The notes below the pieces were generated by a model that worked only from the letters and a program-made list of their open reading frames with translations, had not been told where the DNA came from and ran no database searches. From assembly GCF_040359615.1 (NCBI RefSeq), contig NZ_CP132942.1:3596001-3660000 (forward strand): a stretch of 64,000 nucleotides of DNA, written 5' to 3'. How positions within the stretch are numbered: the stretch's first letter is position 1; each line of letters starts with the position of its first letter. The DNA comes from Tunturibacter psychrotolerans. GTDB taxonomy: Bacteria > Acidobacteriota > Terriglobia > Terriglobales > Acidobacteriaceae. A program made the position numbers and the translations under genes. Positions 37,367 through 45,726 of the stretch are shown here, piece after piece.

Positions 37367-38035
37367 CTACGCGATTCGTATGCCCAAAAGCGGAGCAAAC
37401 AACATCGCCTGCGACGCATCAACCACCGCGCCTCGAATATCCTCTGCGTTCATCTGAACTCCGTCCACTACGGACCCTCGAAGATCCGCGTCGACAAGCT
37501 TCGTCTTGCTCATCTCCGCATTTCGAAGATTGCATATCCGGAACCGCGTTCCTGACAGATCTGTTCCGTAAAAATCGGCATCCTCGAAGTTGCAGGACTC
37601 GAACTCCGACGACTTGAAATGAGAGAACCGGAATTGAGAGTACCGTTGGTCACCCTGTGAGATCAGAACGTCCTGACACTCCAGTTTCCCCGCACGAAAC
37701 CCGGTCATTCGGCAGTTAATGAATTCCACCCTCACCATGTTCATTGCCCTGGCTTCGAGATTCCCCAGATCGCAGTTGACCAGGCGTACATCCGCCAGCT
37801 TGATCGAACCAAAGCTCCAGTTCGACAGGTTGACGCGCTCGACAACCGAAGCCTCGATGAAGAGAGACGTTGCATTGCGCTCTTGAAATTGCACTCCCTC
37901 GATCAGACTTTCGGAAACCGAGATCACATCCCGTCCGAAAAGAGCTTCTGCGTCAACCACAGCGATCAAATCGTCGTGAATCTCGGGTTCTCGACGATGG
38001 AATACAAACTCCTTGGGACTCTTGGCCTGCTTCAA
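37367..38035 (-). CDS. Pentapeptide repeat protein
   Basis: The product is 222 residues. Tandem five-residue repeats of the A(D/N)LXX type run from about residue 60 to 195 (for example ADVRL, CDLGN, SEFES, CNFED, ADFYG, TDLSG, TRFRI, CNLRN), which fold as a right-handed quadrilateral helix. The N-terminal ~50 residues lack repeats (KEFVFHRREPEI). There is no signal peptide, so a cytoplasmic protein is likely. Such proteins range from quinolone-protection (Qnr-like gyrase binders) to unknown roles; there is no evidence for the former here. The gene stands alone between convergent and co-directional neighbours. Confidence 0.85.
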   Translation of the reverse strand: MKQAKSPKEFVFHRREPEIHDDLIAVVDAEALFGRDVISVSESLIEGVQFQERNATSLFIEASVVERVNLSNWSFGSIKLADVRLVNCDLGNLEARAMNMVRVEFINCRMTGFRAGKLECQDVLISQGDQRYSQFRFSHFKSSEFESCNFEDADFYGTDLSGTRFRICNLRNAEMSKTKLVDADLRGSVVDGVQMNAEDIRGAVVDASQAMLFAPLLGIRIA

Positions 38036-38189
38036 CTGCGCCTCCGCAAACTCTTAGTGACCAGCCATCTGTCTGCGAGCCTCTCCGACGACCGACACTC
38101 TTCATGCTAGCCAAGTTCGTCGAATTTCGCGCAACTGCACCTATCAATTTGTTAGCCATGGCTCAGGAACGAGACGAAAGAGTGTGCTT

Positions 38190-39431
38190 CTACTCGTATC
38201 GTAACGCCTCAATCGGATCCAGACTCGCCGCCTTCATAGCCGGAATCATACCGCTGATCGTCCCGACAATAACCAGGATCACAGTCGCAACCAGCACTGT
38301 GTTCGGCGAAATCAGCAGATGAATATCTCCCGCCTCCGCATTCGAGGCCAGCGCACTATAGAACGTAATCCGCCCCACTCCCTTTGCCACCGCATACGCC
38401 AGCGCAATCCCACCCACACCACCAACACCCGAGATCACCAGCGCCTCGGCCAGAAACTGCATCAGGATATGCCGTTTCCTCGCACCCAGCGCCTTCTCGA
38501 CACCAATCTCACGCGTTCTCTGCTGCACGCTCACAAGCATGATGTTCATCAGCCCGATACCCGCAATTCCCAACGTCAGCGCGCCAATGAACGACAGCAA
38601 CACCTGAAGCCCCAGCGAGATAATCCGAAACTGCGTCAACTGCTCCATAATGTTCGCCACAAACACCGCGCGACGATCGCTCGGCCGGTATCCATGCGCC
38701 GTAGCGAGAGTCTTCCGCAGCGCCTCTTCTACCATCTTTGGCTCTCCCTTGTAGTCCATCCAGATGCCATCGAGGTACTTTGTGTCCTTGATATCGCTCA
38801 TCGTCGTCAGCGGCACATTCACCTGACGGTTAATGTCGTTGTCGTCGCCCTCCTGCATCTTCGGCGTCATCACCCCCACCACCTCAAAGCTCACGCCATT
38901 CAGCCGAATCTTCTCGCCAATCGGGTATAGTCCCGAAAACAGTTTCGTCTTTGCCTCTGAACCAATCACCGTCACGTGTGCCCTCTGCTGCACATCTGCC
39001 TCAGTGATTGCCCGTCCCTCCGCAAGCTCGAGTCTCTGGATCGACTGCAACTCCGGCGTAATCCCAGTCACATCCCAGCTAAAGCTATGCAGATCGTTCT
39101 GCACCGGTACGGTCTTATCCACCGTCGGAGCCACGCGCATCACGCCGGGCACTGTCTCCTGAATCCGTTCCACATCATCCTGCGTTAAGCGAACCTGCAC
39201 GCCGGCCTTCGATCCACCCGCCTGTTCGCTCGTCCGTCCAGGAAACACGCCGATCATGTTCGTTCCGAACTGCGCAAAGATGTTCTCAAACGCCTGACCA
39301 AATCCTGCACCGTAGGCCAGCAGCAGTACTACTGTCGCGATGCCCCACGCCATGCCCACAATCGTAATTGTCGTGCGCCGGCGATTATGCTTCATCGCCT
39401 CGATAGCCTGTCCAAGGATGTCGCTCAGCAT
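38190..39431 (-). CDS. MacB-type ABC transporter permease (FtsX/MacB_PCD), second copy
   Basis: The product is 413 residues. A membrane helix (~18-45, TTITIVGMAWGIATVV) is followed by a large periplasmic MacB_PCD domain (~45-245) and a C-terminal FtsX domain with three helices (~285-400, including QQRTREIGVEKALGA, the coupling segment). No ATP-binding domain is present, so an external ATPase is needed. AAGGAA precedes ATG 39431; the longer frame from 39506 overlaps the upstream permease and is rejected. It follows the paralogous permease gene (39436) by 4 bases. The pair probably forms a heterodimeric membrane part of a MacB-like exporter or envelope machine. Confidence 0.9.
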   Translation of the reverse strand: MLSDILGQAIEAMKHNRRRTTITIVGMAWGIATVVLLLAYGAGFGQAFENIFAQFGTNMIGVFPGRTSEQAGGSKAGVQVRLTQDDVERIQETVPGVMRVAPTVDKTVPVQNDLHSFSWDVTGITPELQSIQRLELAEGRAITEADVQQRAHVTVIGSEAKTKLFSGLYPIGEKIRLNGVSFEVVGVMTPKMQEGDDNDINRQVNVPLTTMSDIKDTKYLDGIWMDYKGEPKMVEEALRKTLATAHGYRPSDRRAVFVANIMEQLTQFRIISLGLQVLLSFIGALTLGIAGIGLMNIMLVSVQQRTREIGVEKALGARKRHILMQFLAEALVISGVGGVGGIALAYAVAKGVGRITFYSALASNAEAGDIHLLISPNTVLVATVILVIVGTISGMIPAMKAASLDPIEALRYE

Positions 39432-39435
39432 GTTC

Positions 39436-40692
39436 TTATTCCTTTCGCAGCGCTTCAACGGGAGCCAGCATTGCGGCCTGCCTCGCCGGGTAAAGTCCTG
39501 CCACAATCCCGCACAGGGTCAGCGTCCCCATCGCCATCGCCGCCGACCACGGCACAAGTCGCGGCGGATCGAACCCCATGTCGTTATTCCCCACCACCGA
39601 ACCAAGCGCAGCCATCAGCGTCGCAGCACCGATAATCCCGATCAACCCACTCAGTGCCGTCAACGTCAGCCCCTCTAGAAAAAACTGAAAGAGGATGCTT
39701 CGATTCGTAGCACCCAGCGCCTTTCTTAGCCCAATCTCCTTGGTCCTCTCGGTCACTGTCACCAGCATGATGTTGATAATCCCCACCGCACCCAACGCCA
39801 GCGTCACAATCCCAACGCCGCCCAGAAACACGTCCATCGCAGTAAAGATCAGTCCCACCATGCGGTTTGACTTGATCGTGTCCCACTCCTCAAATCCTTC
39901 TTTTCGAGCAGGATCGAAACCGTGCCGCGTCGCGATGACCTTATGCACCTCGGACTTCGCGGTCTCGTTCAATTCCTCTGTCAGCGGCTGATACTGAATT
40001 TGAGAGATCGAATCCTGTGGAATATTGTCGCCGGTGAGCGGGAAGAACTCCTGCATCGTCGTCAGGGGAATGTAGATCCGCTGATTGCTCCCGTCGTTAT
40101 TACCGCGCCCAACCTTCTTAGCCACCCCAATCACCTGAAAGCGATAGCCATTCAATGTGATCACCGCGCCCAGAGGCGGCCGTCCCGGAAACAGCAGCCC
40201 CACCATCCGCTGCCCGAGGATCACCACCTGACGCCGTTCAGCCATGTCTTCCTGATTTAGGAATCTTCCCTGCGCGATCGGAAGATTTGAAATCTCCGGG
40301 TAGTTAAGCTCGACTCCGAGCACCTGTCCACCCGCGCTCGAAAAGTCGCTCACCTGCTTCAGATCGCTGCGATTGATGACGGCTGTCACGTTCCGAACAT
40401 CCGGCGCCTCGGCGCGAATCGCCGCGGCATCGCTCATCGTCAGCTTGTACGGACGCATCCCCACATGCTGCTCCGGCAGCACCGGAATCGTTCCGCCCCA
40501 CATCATGATCACGTCGGTGCCAAGCTCTGCCAACCCACGGCGCTGCCCCGAGCGAAAACCCTCGCCCAACCCAATCAGCAGCAGCAGCGAAGCCACGCCC
40601 CAAGCAATCCCAAACATAGTGAGGAACGAACGCAGCTTATTAGCACCGATCGACCGGAATACCTGAGCAAAGACATTGAAAAGGGCGCGCAT
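39436..40692 (-). CDS. MacB-type ABC transporter permease (FtsX/MacB_PCD), first copy
   Basis: The product is 418 residues with the same architecture as the downstream paralogue: N-terminal helix (~20-44), MacB_PCD periplasmic domain (~45-250) and a C-terminal FtsX domain with three helices (~285-410, including TERTKEIGLRKALGA). It uses ATG 40692. No ATPase or membrane-fusion protein gene lies next to it in this window (the upstream neighbour is a 3-hydroxyacyl-CoA dehydrogenase-like gene), which is unusual for MacB systems. Paralogous pairs of orphan MacB permeases are common in acidobacteria. Confidence 0.9.
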   Translation of the reverse strand: MRALFNVFAQVFRSIGANKLRSFLTMFGIAWGVASLLLLIGLGEGFRSGQRRGLAELGTDVIMMWGGTIPVLPEQHVGMRPYKLTMSDAAAIRAEAPDVRNVTAVINRSDLKQVSDFSSAGGQVLGVELNYPEISNLPIAQGRFLNQEDMAERRQVVILGQRMVGLLFPGRPPLGAVITLNGYRFQVIGVAKKVGRGNNDGSNQRIYIPLTTMQEFFPLTGDNIPQDSISQIQYQPLTEELNETAKSEVHKVIATRHGFDPARKEGFEEWDTIKSNRMVGLIFTAMDVFLGGVGIVTLALGAVGIINIMLVTVTERTKEIGLRKALGATNRSILFQFFLEGLTLTALSGLIGIIGAATLMAALGSVVGNNDMGFDPPRLVPWSAAMAMGTLTLCGIVAGLYPARQAAMLAPVEALRKE

Positions 40693-40820
40693 AAGCTATG
40701 GTTGGACGAAGACTCTCCGCAATGGTCTACGTAGGGTTGATTGAAACAGTTCCCCACGAATTCCAGATAAAAACAGACAACTTCGCGAACACGGAAAGGG
40801 AAAGTAAACAGGAGCGCAAG

Positions 40821-41423
40821 CTATCGCGACACCGAAGGTGAAGCATTCTTTCTCAGGACAGGTTCGTCCGGATCGGCCTCTACTTGGACCGCAACTCCAA
40901 GAGTACTCAAAAAAACACGCACCGTCTCGACGATCGACTCCTGAGTTGCCGCCGGGTACAACAGACGCACGAGCGGTGCCACCGCGGCATCGCCACGGAC
41001 GAGATCTCCCCGCACAGCAAAACATCGCTCCGGCCGATACACGCAGGAAGCAAGATCCGTGATGCTCAACGCATAGCTAGGGGTACACAAGATGGTCTTC
41101 GGCGGTGCCATCCGGTCGATCATGCTGAAGATCTCCAGCTTCGACTCCAACTCATCCGGCACAAAGTCCACCGCAATATCAGCCGTACGCACAGCGTCTT
41201 CGACCGTCTGTGCCAACTCCAGACTTCCAGCGGCCACGCGAGCACTCAAGTCCGAGTACTCCGCCTCAGCGCGCCACAGATTGGCCGGCATCACATCTTC
41301 CAGAACAACATCAAAGCCCGCAGCGACACAAGCTAGAGCGAAGCTGAGACCAGCCACCCCGGCCCCGATAATCGCAACCCTGCGAATCTCGGGCGATGGC
41401 TGGCCCACAGGCTCTTCCGTCAC
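40821..41423 (-). CDS. 3-hydroxyacyl-CoA dehydrogenase NAD-binding domain protein, short
   Basis: The product is 200 residues, a single Rossmann domain with the NAD-binding loop VAIIGAGVAGLSFALAC (~16-32). Segments DIAVDFVPDELESK and ILCTPSYALSI fit the 3HCDH_N family. It lacks the C-terminal dimerisation/catalytic domain found in true 3-hydroxyacyl-CoA dehydrogenases (~280 residues), and the usual HFFNP catalytic motif region reads RCFAVRG. It may therefore be a degenerate or repurposed dehydrogenase. It overlaps the upstream 61-residue gene by 4 bases (coupled). I cannot name a substrate. Confidence 0.75.
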   Translation of the reverse strand: MTEEPVGQPSPEIRRVAIIGAGVAGLSFALACVAAGFDVVLEDVMPANLWRAEAEYSDLSARVAAGSLELAQTVEDAVRTADIAVDFVPDELESKLEIFSMIDRMAPPKTILCTPSYALSITDLASCVYRPERCFAVRGDLVRGDAAVAPLVRLLYPAATQESIVETVRVFLSTLGVAVQVEADPDEPVLRKNASPSVSR

Positions 41424-41605
41424 TTCTTGCTCGCGACTGCCGTGATCACGGACTCATAGCTCGGCTCCGCGCCCTTGATATGCTCGGACACGCGCTGGCG
41501 CTCCTCCTCTGTCAGCGACGGCAGCACCGCGAGAATGCGGCGCAACGTAACCGAGATGTCGTCAACGTAGTTCATAGTGCGGATTGCTTCGCCAGAGAGA
41601 GGCAT
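41420..41605 (-). CDS. Small hypothetical protein coupled to the 3HCDH_N-like gene
   Basis: The product is 61 residues: a hydrophilic, mostly helical protein with a DDISVTLRRILAVLPSLTEEERQR core and no signal peptide or membrane span. ATG 41605 is used; an internal ATG 10 codons later is possible. Its end overlaps the start of the 40821 gene by 4 bases, which supports it as a real, translationally coupled gene. It lies 37 bases from malQ. I do not recognise a family. Confidence 0.6.
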   Translation of the reverse strand: MPLSGEAIRTMNYVDDISVTLRRILAVLPSLTEEERQRVSEHIKGAEPSYESVITAVASKK

Positions 41606-41642
41606 GCTTTGGTGCTCCTGAGAATTAAGCTACCGCTTTAGT

Positions 41643-43238
41643 CTAAACGTTCGCGCCAAGCTCTGCCCGTTTCGACGCTTCTTCCACAGGCTTGCCGGCC
41701 TCGCCACCCTCGGTCGGCTTCTCCCAACCATCGCGATCGGTCATCACCATCAACTCGGCAAGCTGGCTCGCGAAGTCCGGATGGATCGCATCCGTGCCAT
41801 ACCGCCAGCTCCAGTTTCCCGCACCAGCCGAGGGCGTGTTCATCCTCGCCTCGCTCCCCAGATGCAGCACATCCTGCAGGGGAAACACGCATAGATTCGC
41901 AACCGACCGGGCCGCCGCGCGAATCATCGCCCAGACAACATCATCGTCGTGGTCAATTTTCTGTAGATAAGTCTGCGCATTCGTGCGCTCCACGTCGCTC
42001 ACATTGTCCCTCCACCATCCCAGCGTCGTGTTATTGTCGTGCGTTCCCGTGTACACCACTGTATTCGGAACATACCGATGCGGAAGGTAAAGGTGCGCTC
42101 CGCGATCGGAGAAGCCAAACTGCAGGATCCGCATACCCGGCATTCCAAAGTGCTCCCGCAGCTCATCGACCTCAGGCGTAATCAGCCCCAAGTCCTCCGC
42201 CACAAATGGCAGCTCCCCAAAGACCTCCTTCAACCGCTGAAACAGCTCATGGCCCGGAGCTTTTATCCACTGCCCGTTGATCGCCGTCTCCTCCTCAGCG
42301 GGAATCGACCAGAAAGCCTCAAATCCGCGAAAGTGGTCCAGACGGATCACGTCATATAACGTCAGCGATCTCCGAATCCGCGCCACCCACCAATCAAATC
42401 CGCGCTCTTTCAACAGCCCCCACTTGTAAAGCGGGTTGCCCCACCGCTGTCCAGTCGCGGAAAAATAGTCCGGAGGCACACCCGAAACCCGAACTGGCTT
42501 AAGGTCCTCATCGAGCTCGAACATCTCGGGGTGCGTCCACACGTCCGCGCTGTCATAGTTCACGAAGATCGCAACATCGCCCATGATGCGAATCTTCCGC
42601 GCCGCGCAATACCCCCGCAACGTACACCACTGATCATTGAACAAAAACTGAATCACCTGTTCGATCGCAAGCTCGCGTCCATGATCGTTCAGCAGCTTGC
42701 TCAACGCGTCGCCCTCACGCCGCGCGTACTCCTCCGGCCACTCATGCCAGCTCGCATAGTTATGCAGGCGACGAAGCACGTTGAACATCGCATAGTCTTG
42801 CAGCCACGAGCTGTTATGTTCACAGAATTTTTGAAACTTCGCGCGCTTGTCATCCGGCGCATGGTCCAGAAAATTCCCCGCAGCCTCTTCAATCAGAGGC
42901 AGCTTCAACCGGAACGCCGCCTCGAAGTCGGCAGGGCCATCATGCCCAGGCAGGCCCGCGATCCTCTCCCCCGCGATCCACCCATCGTTTACCAGCAGTT
43001 CCAGACTGATCAGCAACGGATTCCCCGCAAACGCAGAGAGCGCCGAATAGGGCGAACTCCCATACCCGGTAGGACTCAGCGGCAGCACCTGCCACATCCT
43101 CTGCTTCGCCGCCGCCAGAAAGTCCACAAACGCGTGAGCCGCCGGTCCAAAGTCCCCGATCCCACCATACGACGGCAGCGACGTCACATGCAGCAAAACT
43201 CCCGACAGCCGCTCCTGATTTTTTACGTCCCCACTCAT
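41643..43238 (-). CDS. malQ: 4-alpha-glucanotransferase (amylomaltase), GH77
   Basis: The product is 531 residues, the length of bacterial/plant-type MalQ. GH77 motifs: GSSPYSALSAFAGNP near the N-terminus (~60), nucleophile Asp in RLDHFRG (~298), acid/base Glu in AEDLG (~347) and transition-state Asp in THDNN (~400). The enzyme transfers alpha-1,4-glucan segments in maltodextrin or glycogen metabolism in the cytoplasm. GAGGGGG precedes the ATG at 43238. It sits between the FUSC-type membrane protein and the small hypothetical on the same strand; no other glycogen genes are near. Confidence 0.95.
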   Translation of the reverse strand: MSGDVKNQERLSGVLLHVTSLPSYGGIGDFGPAAHAFVDFLAAAKQRMWQVLPLSPTGYGSSPYSALSAFAGNPLLISLELLVNDGWIAGERIAGLPGHDGPADFEAAFRLKLPLIEEAAGNFLDHAPDDKRAKFQKFCEHNSSWLQDYAMFNVLRRLHNYASWHEWPEEYARREGDALSKLLNDHGRELAIEQVIQFLFNDQWCTLRGYCAARKIRIMGDVAIFVNYDSADVWTHPEMFELDEDLKPVRVSGVPPDYFSATGQRWGNPLYKWGLLKERGFDWWVARIRRSLTLYDVIRLDHFRGFEAFWSIPAEEETAINGQWIKAPGHELFQRLKEVFGELPFVAEDLGLITPEVDELREHFGMPGMRILQFGFSDRGAHLYLPHRYVPNTVVYTGTHDNNTTLGWWRDNVSDVERTNAQTYLQKIDHDDDVVWAMIRAAARSVANLCVFPLQDVLHLGSEARMNTPSAGAGNWSWRYGTDAIHPDFASQLAELMVMTDRDGWEKPTEGGEAGKPVEEASKRAELGANV

Positions 43239-43304
43239 CCAGCCCCCTCATGTCACTTCAACCTATGATGCCAGAAACCAACGCAACAGCAGATAATCCC
43301 AGAA

Positions 43305-44426
43305 CTATCGGCCATGTCGAAGAGTCCAACGCGGCACGATCAGCATCGCGGCTACCGCACCGACTACACCTCCAATCACTGTCTCCCAGCCCCTCGATGC
43401 AAGCAGCCTGAACGAGTGATCTCCGGCCGCCGCCATAGTGACGATCAGCGCAAAAGCAAAGGCGGCACATGCTACGTCATACCGCTCTGGTAGCGCCATC
43501 GCGTAGACAATCATGGCAACTCCCGCCGCCACCCAGACCACCAGCGGCGCACGGTCGGCTACCGGAAGACACAGAAGCCCAAGCGGCACCCCTATCATCG
43601 TCCCCACAATCCGTCGTCGAACCCGTTCGATCGTGCCAGCCGCGGAGCTCGCGATAACGTAAGTGGATGCTGTAATCGCCCATGCGGACTCTGTCAGTCC
43701 TATGGCATCATTCAATGCGACGATCAGCACCGCAGCCGCCGCAGCCTGCAAACCCATAAACAATGCCGGCAGCTCATTCTTCTGTGAATCTCCCGGCATA
43801 GTCGTCAGCAAAACGGCTGGATGTTCAGCTGGGCCACTCAGGAGTCGAGGAACGATTGCCCCGACAGCACCAATCAATCCTGCAACCCCAACCATCCTCA
43901 CGTCTGCAGCCGTTAGCCCCAATCCAAAGGCGAAGAGTTGGCCAAGATAAATTTGAGATCCTATCCCGGCGCCAAGAACTCCGTACCGCTTCAGATATCC
44001 GACCAAGAAGGCACCGGACGCAAGAATAAGCTCCGCACCCGGTCGACCCGTCCCTATCACCAGTGGAGTCAGACCAATCATCAACATTGCGCCCAGCACT
44101 CCGGCTCCGCACAACAGAGCAAGATCGCGGCTCGACTCACACCGAACGATCCGGGCCTCAGACACACTCGCCCACAGAGCAAATCCACCGGCAAGAAAGG
44201 CCAGTGACTTGCCGCCTTGCAGCCCCTGCAAGATCGACGGCACCGTGCCCAATAACGACGCAATCCCACAAGCCGTGACCAGACGAAGTCCCTTGATACG
44301 ACGGTGCGTCCCCGGATCGATTCGTTCGATCCATGCCACAGCTCTCGATATCATTGGCAGACGACGACCGTCCACAACGTCTGACGAATGATCGCGACCC
44401 TGGAGATCCTGCCCGCTGGTTTCCAT
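43305..44426 (-). CDS. FUSC-type membrane protein (aromatic acid exporter/YccS-like)
   Basis: The product is about 373 residues with roughly ten to twelve hydrophobic helices in two clusters (~45-205 and ~235-370), separated by a polar loop (~205-230). This two-block pattern matches the fusaric acid resistance/YccS-type FUSC superfamily, although the family is divergent and the cytoplasmic C-terminal domain is missing. Substrate unknown. GAGGA lies before ATG 44426; the ATG at 44483 is rejected because it lacks a ribosome site. It is upstream of malQ on the same strand, and 92 bases downstream of the Tat-type hydrolase gene. Confidence 0.72.
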   Translation of the reverse strand: METSGQDLQGRDHSSDVVDGRRLPMISRAVAWIERIDPGTHRRIKGLRLVTACGIASLLGTVPSILQGLQGGKSLAFLAGGFALWASVSEARIVRCESSRDLALLCGAGVLGAMLMIGLTPLVIGTGRPGAELILASGAFLVGYLKRYGVLGAGIGSQIYLGQLFAFGLGLTAADVRMVGVAGLIGAVGAIVPRLLSGPAEHPAVLLTTMPGDSQKNELPALFMGLQAAAAAVLIVALNDAIGLTESAWAITASTYVIASSAAGTIERVRRRIVGTMIGVPLGLLCLPVADRAPLVVWVAAGVAMIVYAMALPERYDVACAAFAFALIVTMAAAGDHSFRLLASRGWETVIGGVVGAVAAMLIVPRWTLRHGR

Positions 44427-44518
44427 CGAATCGTCCTCACAGAAATCTCGAGAATCGATCCAAGCGTACCATCGGGACCGCACCCGACAGTCACACCAGC
44501 GCTAAGCACCTAATCGCC

Positions 44519-45517
44519 CTAGGCTTTGAGGGGAACCTGTCGAATAGCCTTCACGATATCTTCCAGATTTGTTTCGAGGGCAAAGTGCCCCGTATCCAGC
44601 AACTGAACCTTCGCGTTTGGAATGTCACGCCGGTACGCTTCCGCTCCCGGTGGAATGAAAAAGGGATCGTTCTTGCCCCATATGGCCAGCGCCGTGGGCT
44701 TGTATTTGCGAAAGTACTCCTGGTAGAGGGGATACCGCGCCACGTTGTTGCGGTAATCGTACTTCAGATCAATCTGAATCTTGTCATTGCCTGGTCTGGC
44801 TAATATTGCGGTATCGAGCCAGTAAGCCTCGGGCGCAACCAACGATGGGTTCGAAACACCGTGCAGATACGCAGCCCGCACTCCATCGAACGTAAACCGT
44901 TCCCGTATCGCATTGCGGTTAGTCTCACTCGGGTCCTTCCATAGGGCACGGACCGGGCGCCATGGCCCTTCACCTAAACCTTCCTCATAGGCATTGCCGT
45001 TCTGCGAGATGATAGCTGTCACCCGCTCCGGATAGGACAGCGCCAGGTTGAACCCTACGGGCGCACCGTAATCGAAGACGTAAAGCCCAAACTTCTTCAA
45101 CCCAAGCGCATCCACAAACGCCTTGATTGTGTTCGAAAGGCCAGCGAAGGAGTAATCGTAGTTTCGCGCTTCCGGAACCACAGTGAAGCCGAAAGACGGC
45201 ATGTCCGGAGCAATCAGACGGAACTTATCCGCAAGACGTGGCATCAACTGCCGAAAATAATGTGATGAGTTTGCGTAGCCATGCAGAAGAAGCAGAACCG
45301 GAGCGTCTACCGCACCTGCCTCCCGATAGAAAACCTGCACACCATCCACGTCTATCGTACGATAGACAACCTCGAACGAGGCCGCCCCAGATCGCGATTC
45401 AGCAAACAGCGGCATCCTCATCCCTCCGTACAAGCCAGCCGCAACAACTGCACCGCCCGACATCATCGATCTCCGTGAAATGCGGTATCTGTGTGCAAAC
45501 TTTCCCTCAGTACCCAC
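44519..45517 (-). CDS. Alpha/beta hydrolase with Asp nucleophile (haloalkane dehalogenase/epoxide hydrolase-like), Tat-type signal
   Basis: The product is about 332 residues from GTG 45517 (GGAG six bases upstream). The N-terminus has an RR motif (SRRSMMSGG, ~14-22) and a hydrophobic segment, which fit Tat export. The catalytic elbow reads VFDYGAPVGF (Asp ~149), the nucleophile position used by haloalkane dehalogenases and epoxide hydrolases; most esterases have Ser here. The oxyanion region is LLHGYANSS (~73) and the base is His in DTGHFALE (~311). Actual substrate unknown. ATG 45589 is an alternative start giving a 356-residue protein, but the RR motif is then deep inside. Confidence 0.8.
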   Translation of the reverse strand: MGTEGKFAHRYRISRRSMMSGGAVVAAGLYGGMRMPLFAESRSGAASFEVVYRTIDVDGVQVFYREAGAVDAPVLLLLHGYANSSHYFRQLMPRLADKFRLIAPDMPSFGFTVVPEARNYDYSFAGLSNTIKAFVDALGLKKFGLYVFDYGAPVGFNLALSYPERVTAIISQNGNAYEEGLGEGPWRPVRALWKDPSETNRNAIRERFTFDGVRAAYLHGVSNPSLVAPEAYWLDTAILARPGNDKIQIDLKYDYRNNVARYPLYQEYFRKYKPTALAIWGKNDPFFIPPGAEAYRRDIPNAKVQLLDTGHFALETNLEDIVKAIRQVPLKA

Positions 45518-45676
45518 GATTCGCTCCGCTAATGAGATGCACTGCCCCTGGAAATGGAGTTGAATTCTATGATCGAGAAATCCACTCATTTCAAATGGCT
45601 ATAAAACCTTAACCGCATCCAGCAGAATTTATTCCCTCCGCTCTCGAATTTCCAAACCAAACGATAGGCAAAACAA

Positions 45677-45705
45677 AGCCCCGAAGGGATGGTCCCTCCG
45701 GGGCT
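45677..45705 (-). terminator. Rho-independent terminator after the foldase gene
   Basis: A 13-bp stem (one A-C mismatch) with a TGG loop is followed on the minus strand by TTTGTTTT. It lies 22 bases past the stop of the PpiD/SurA-like gene. Confidence 0.85.
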
Positions 45706-45726
45706 CATATGCATTCTGCAGATTGG

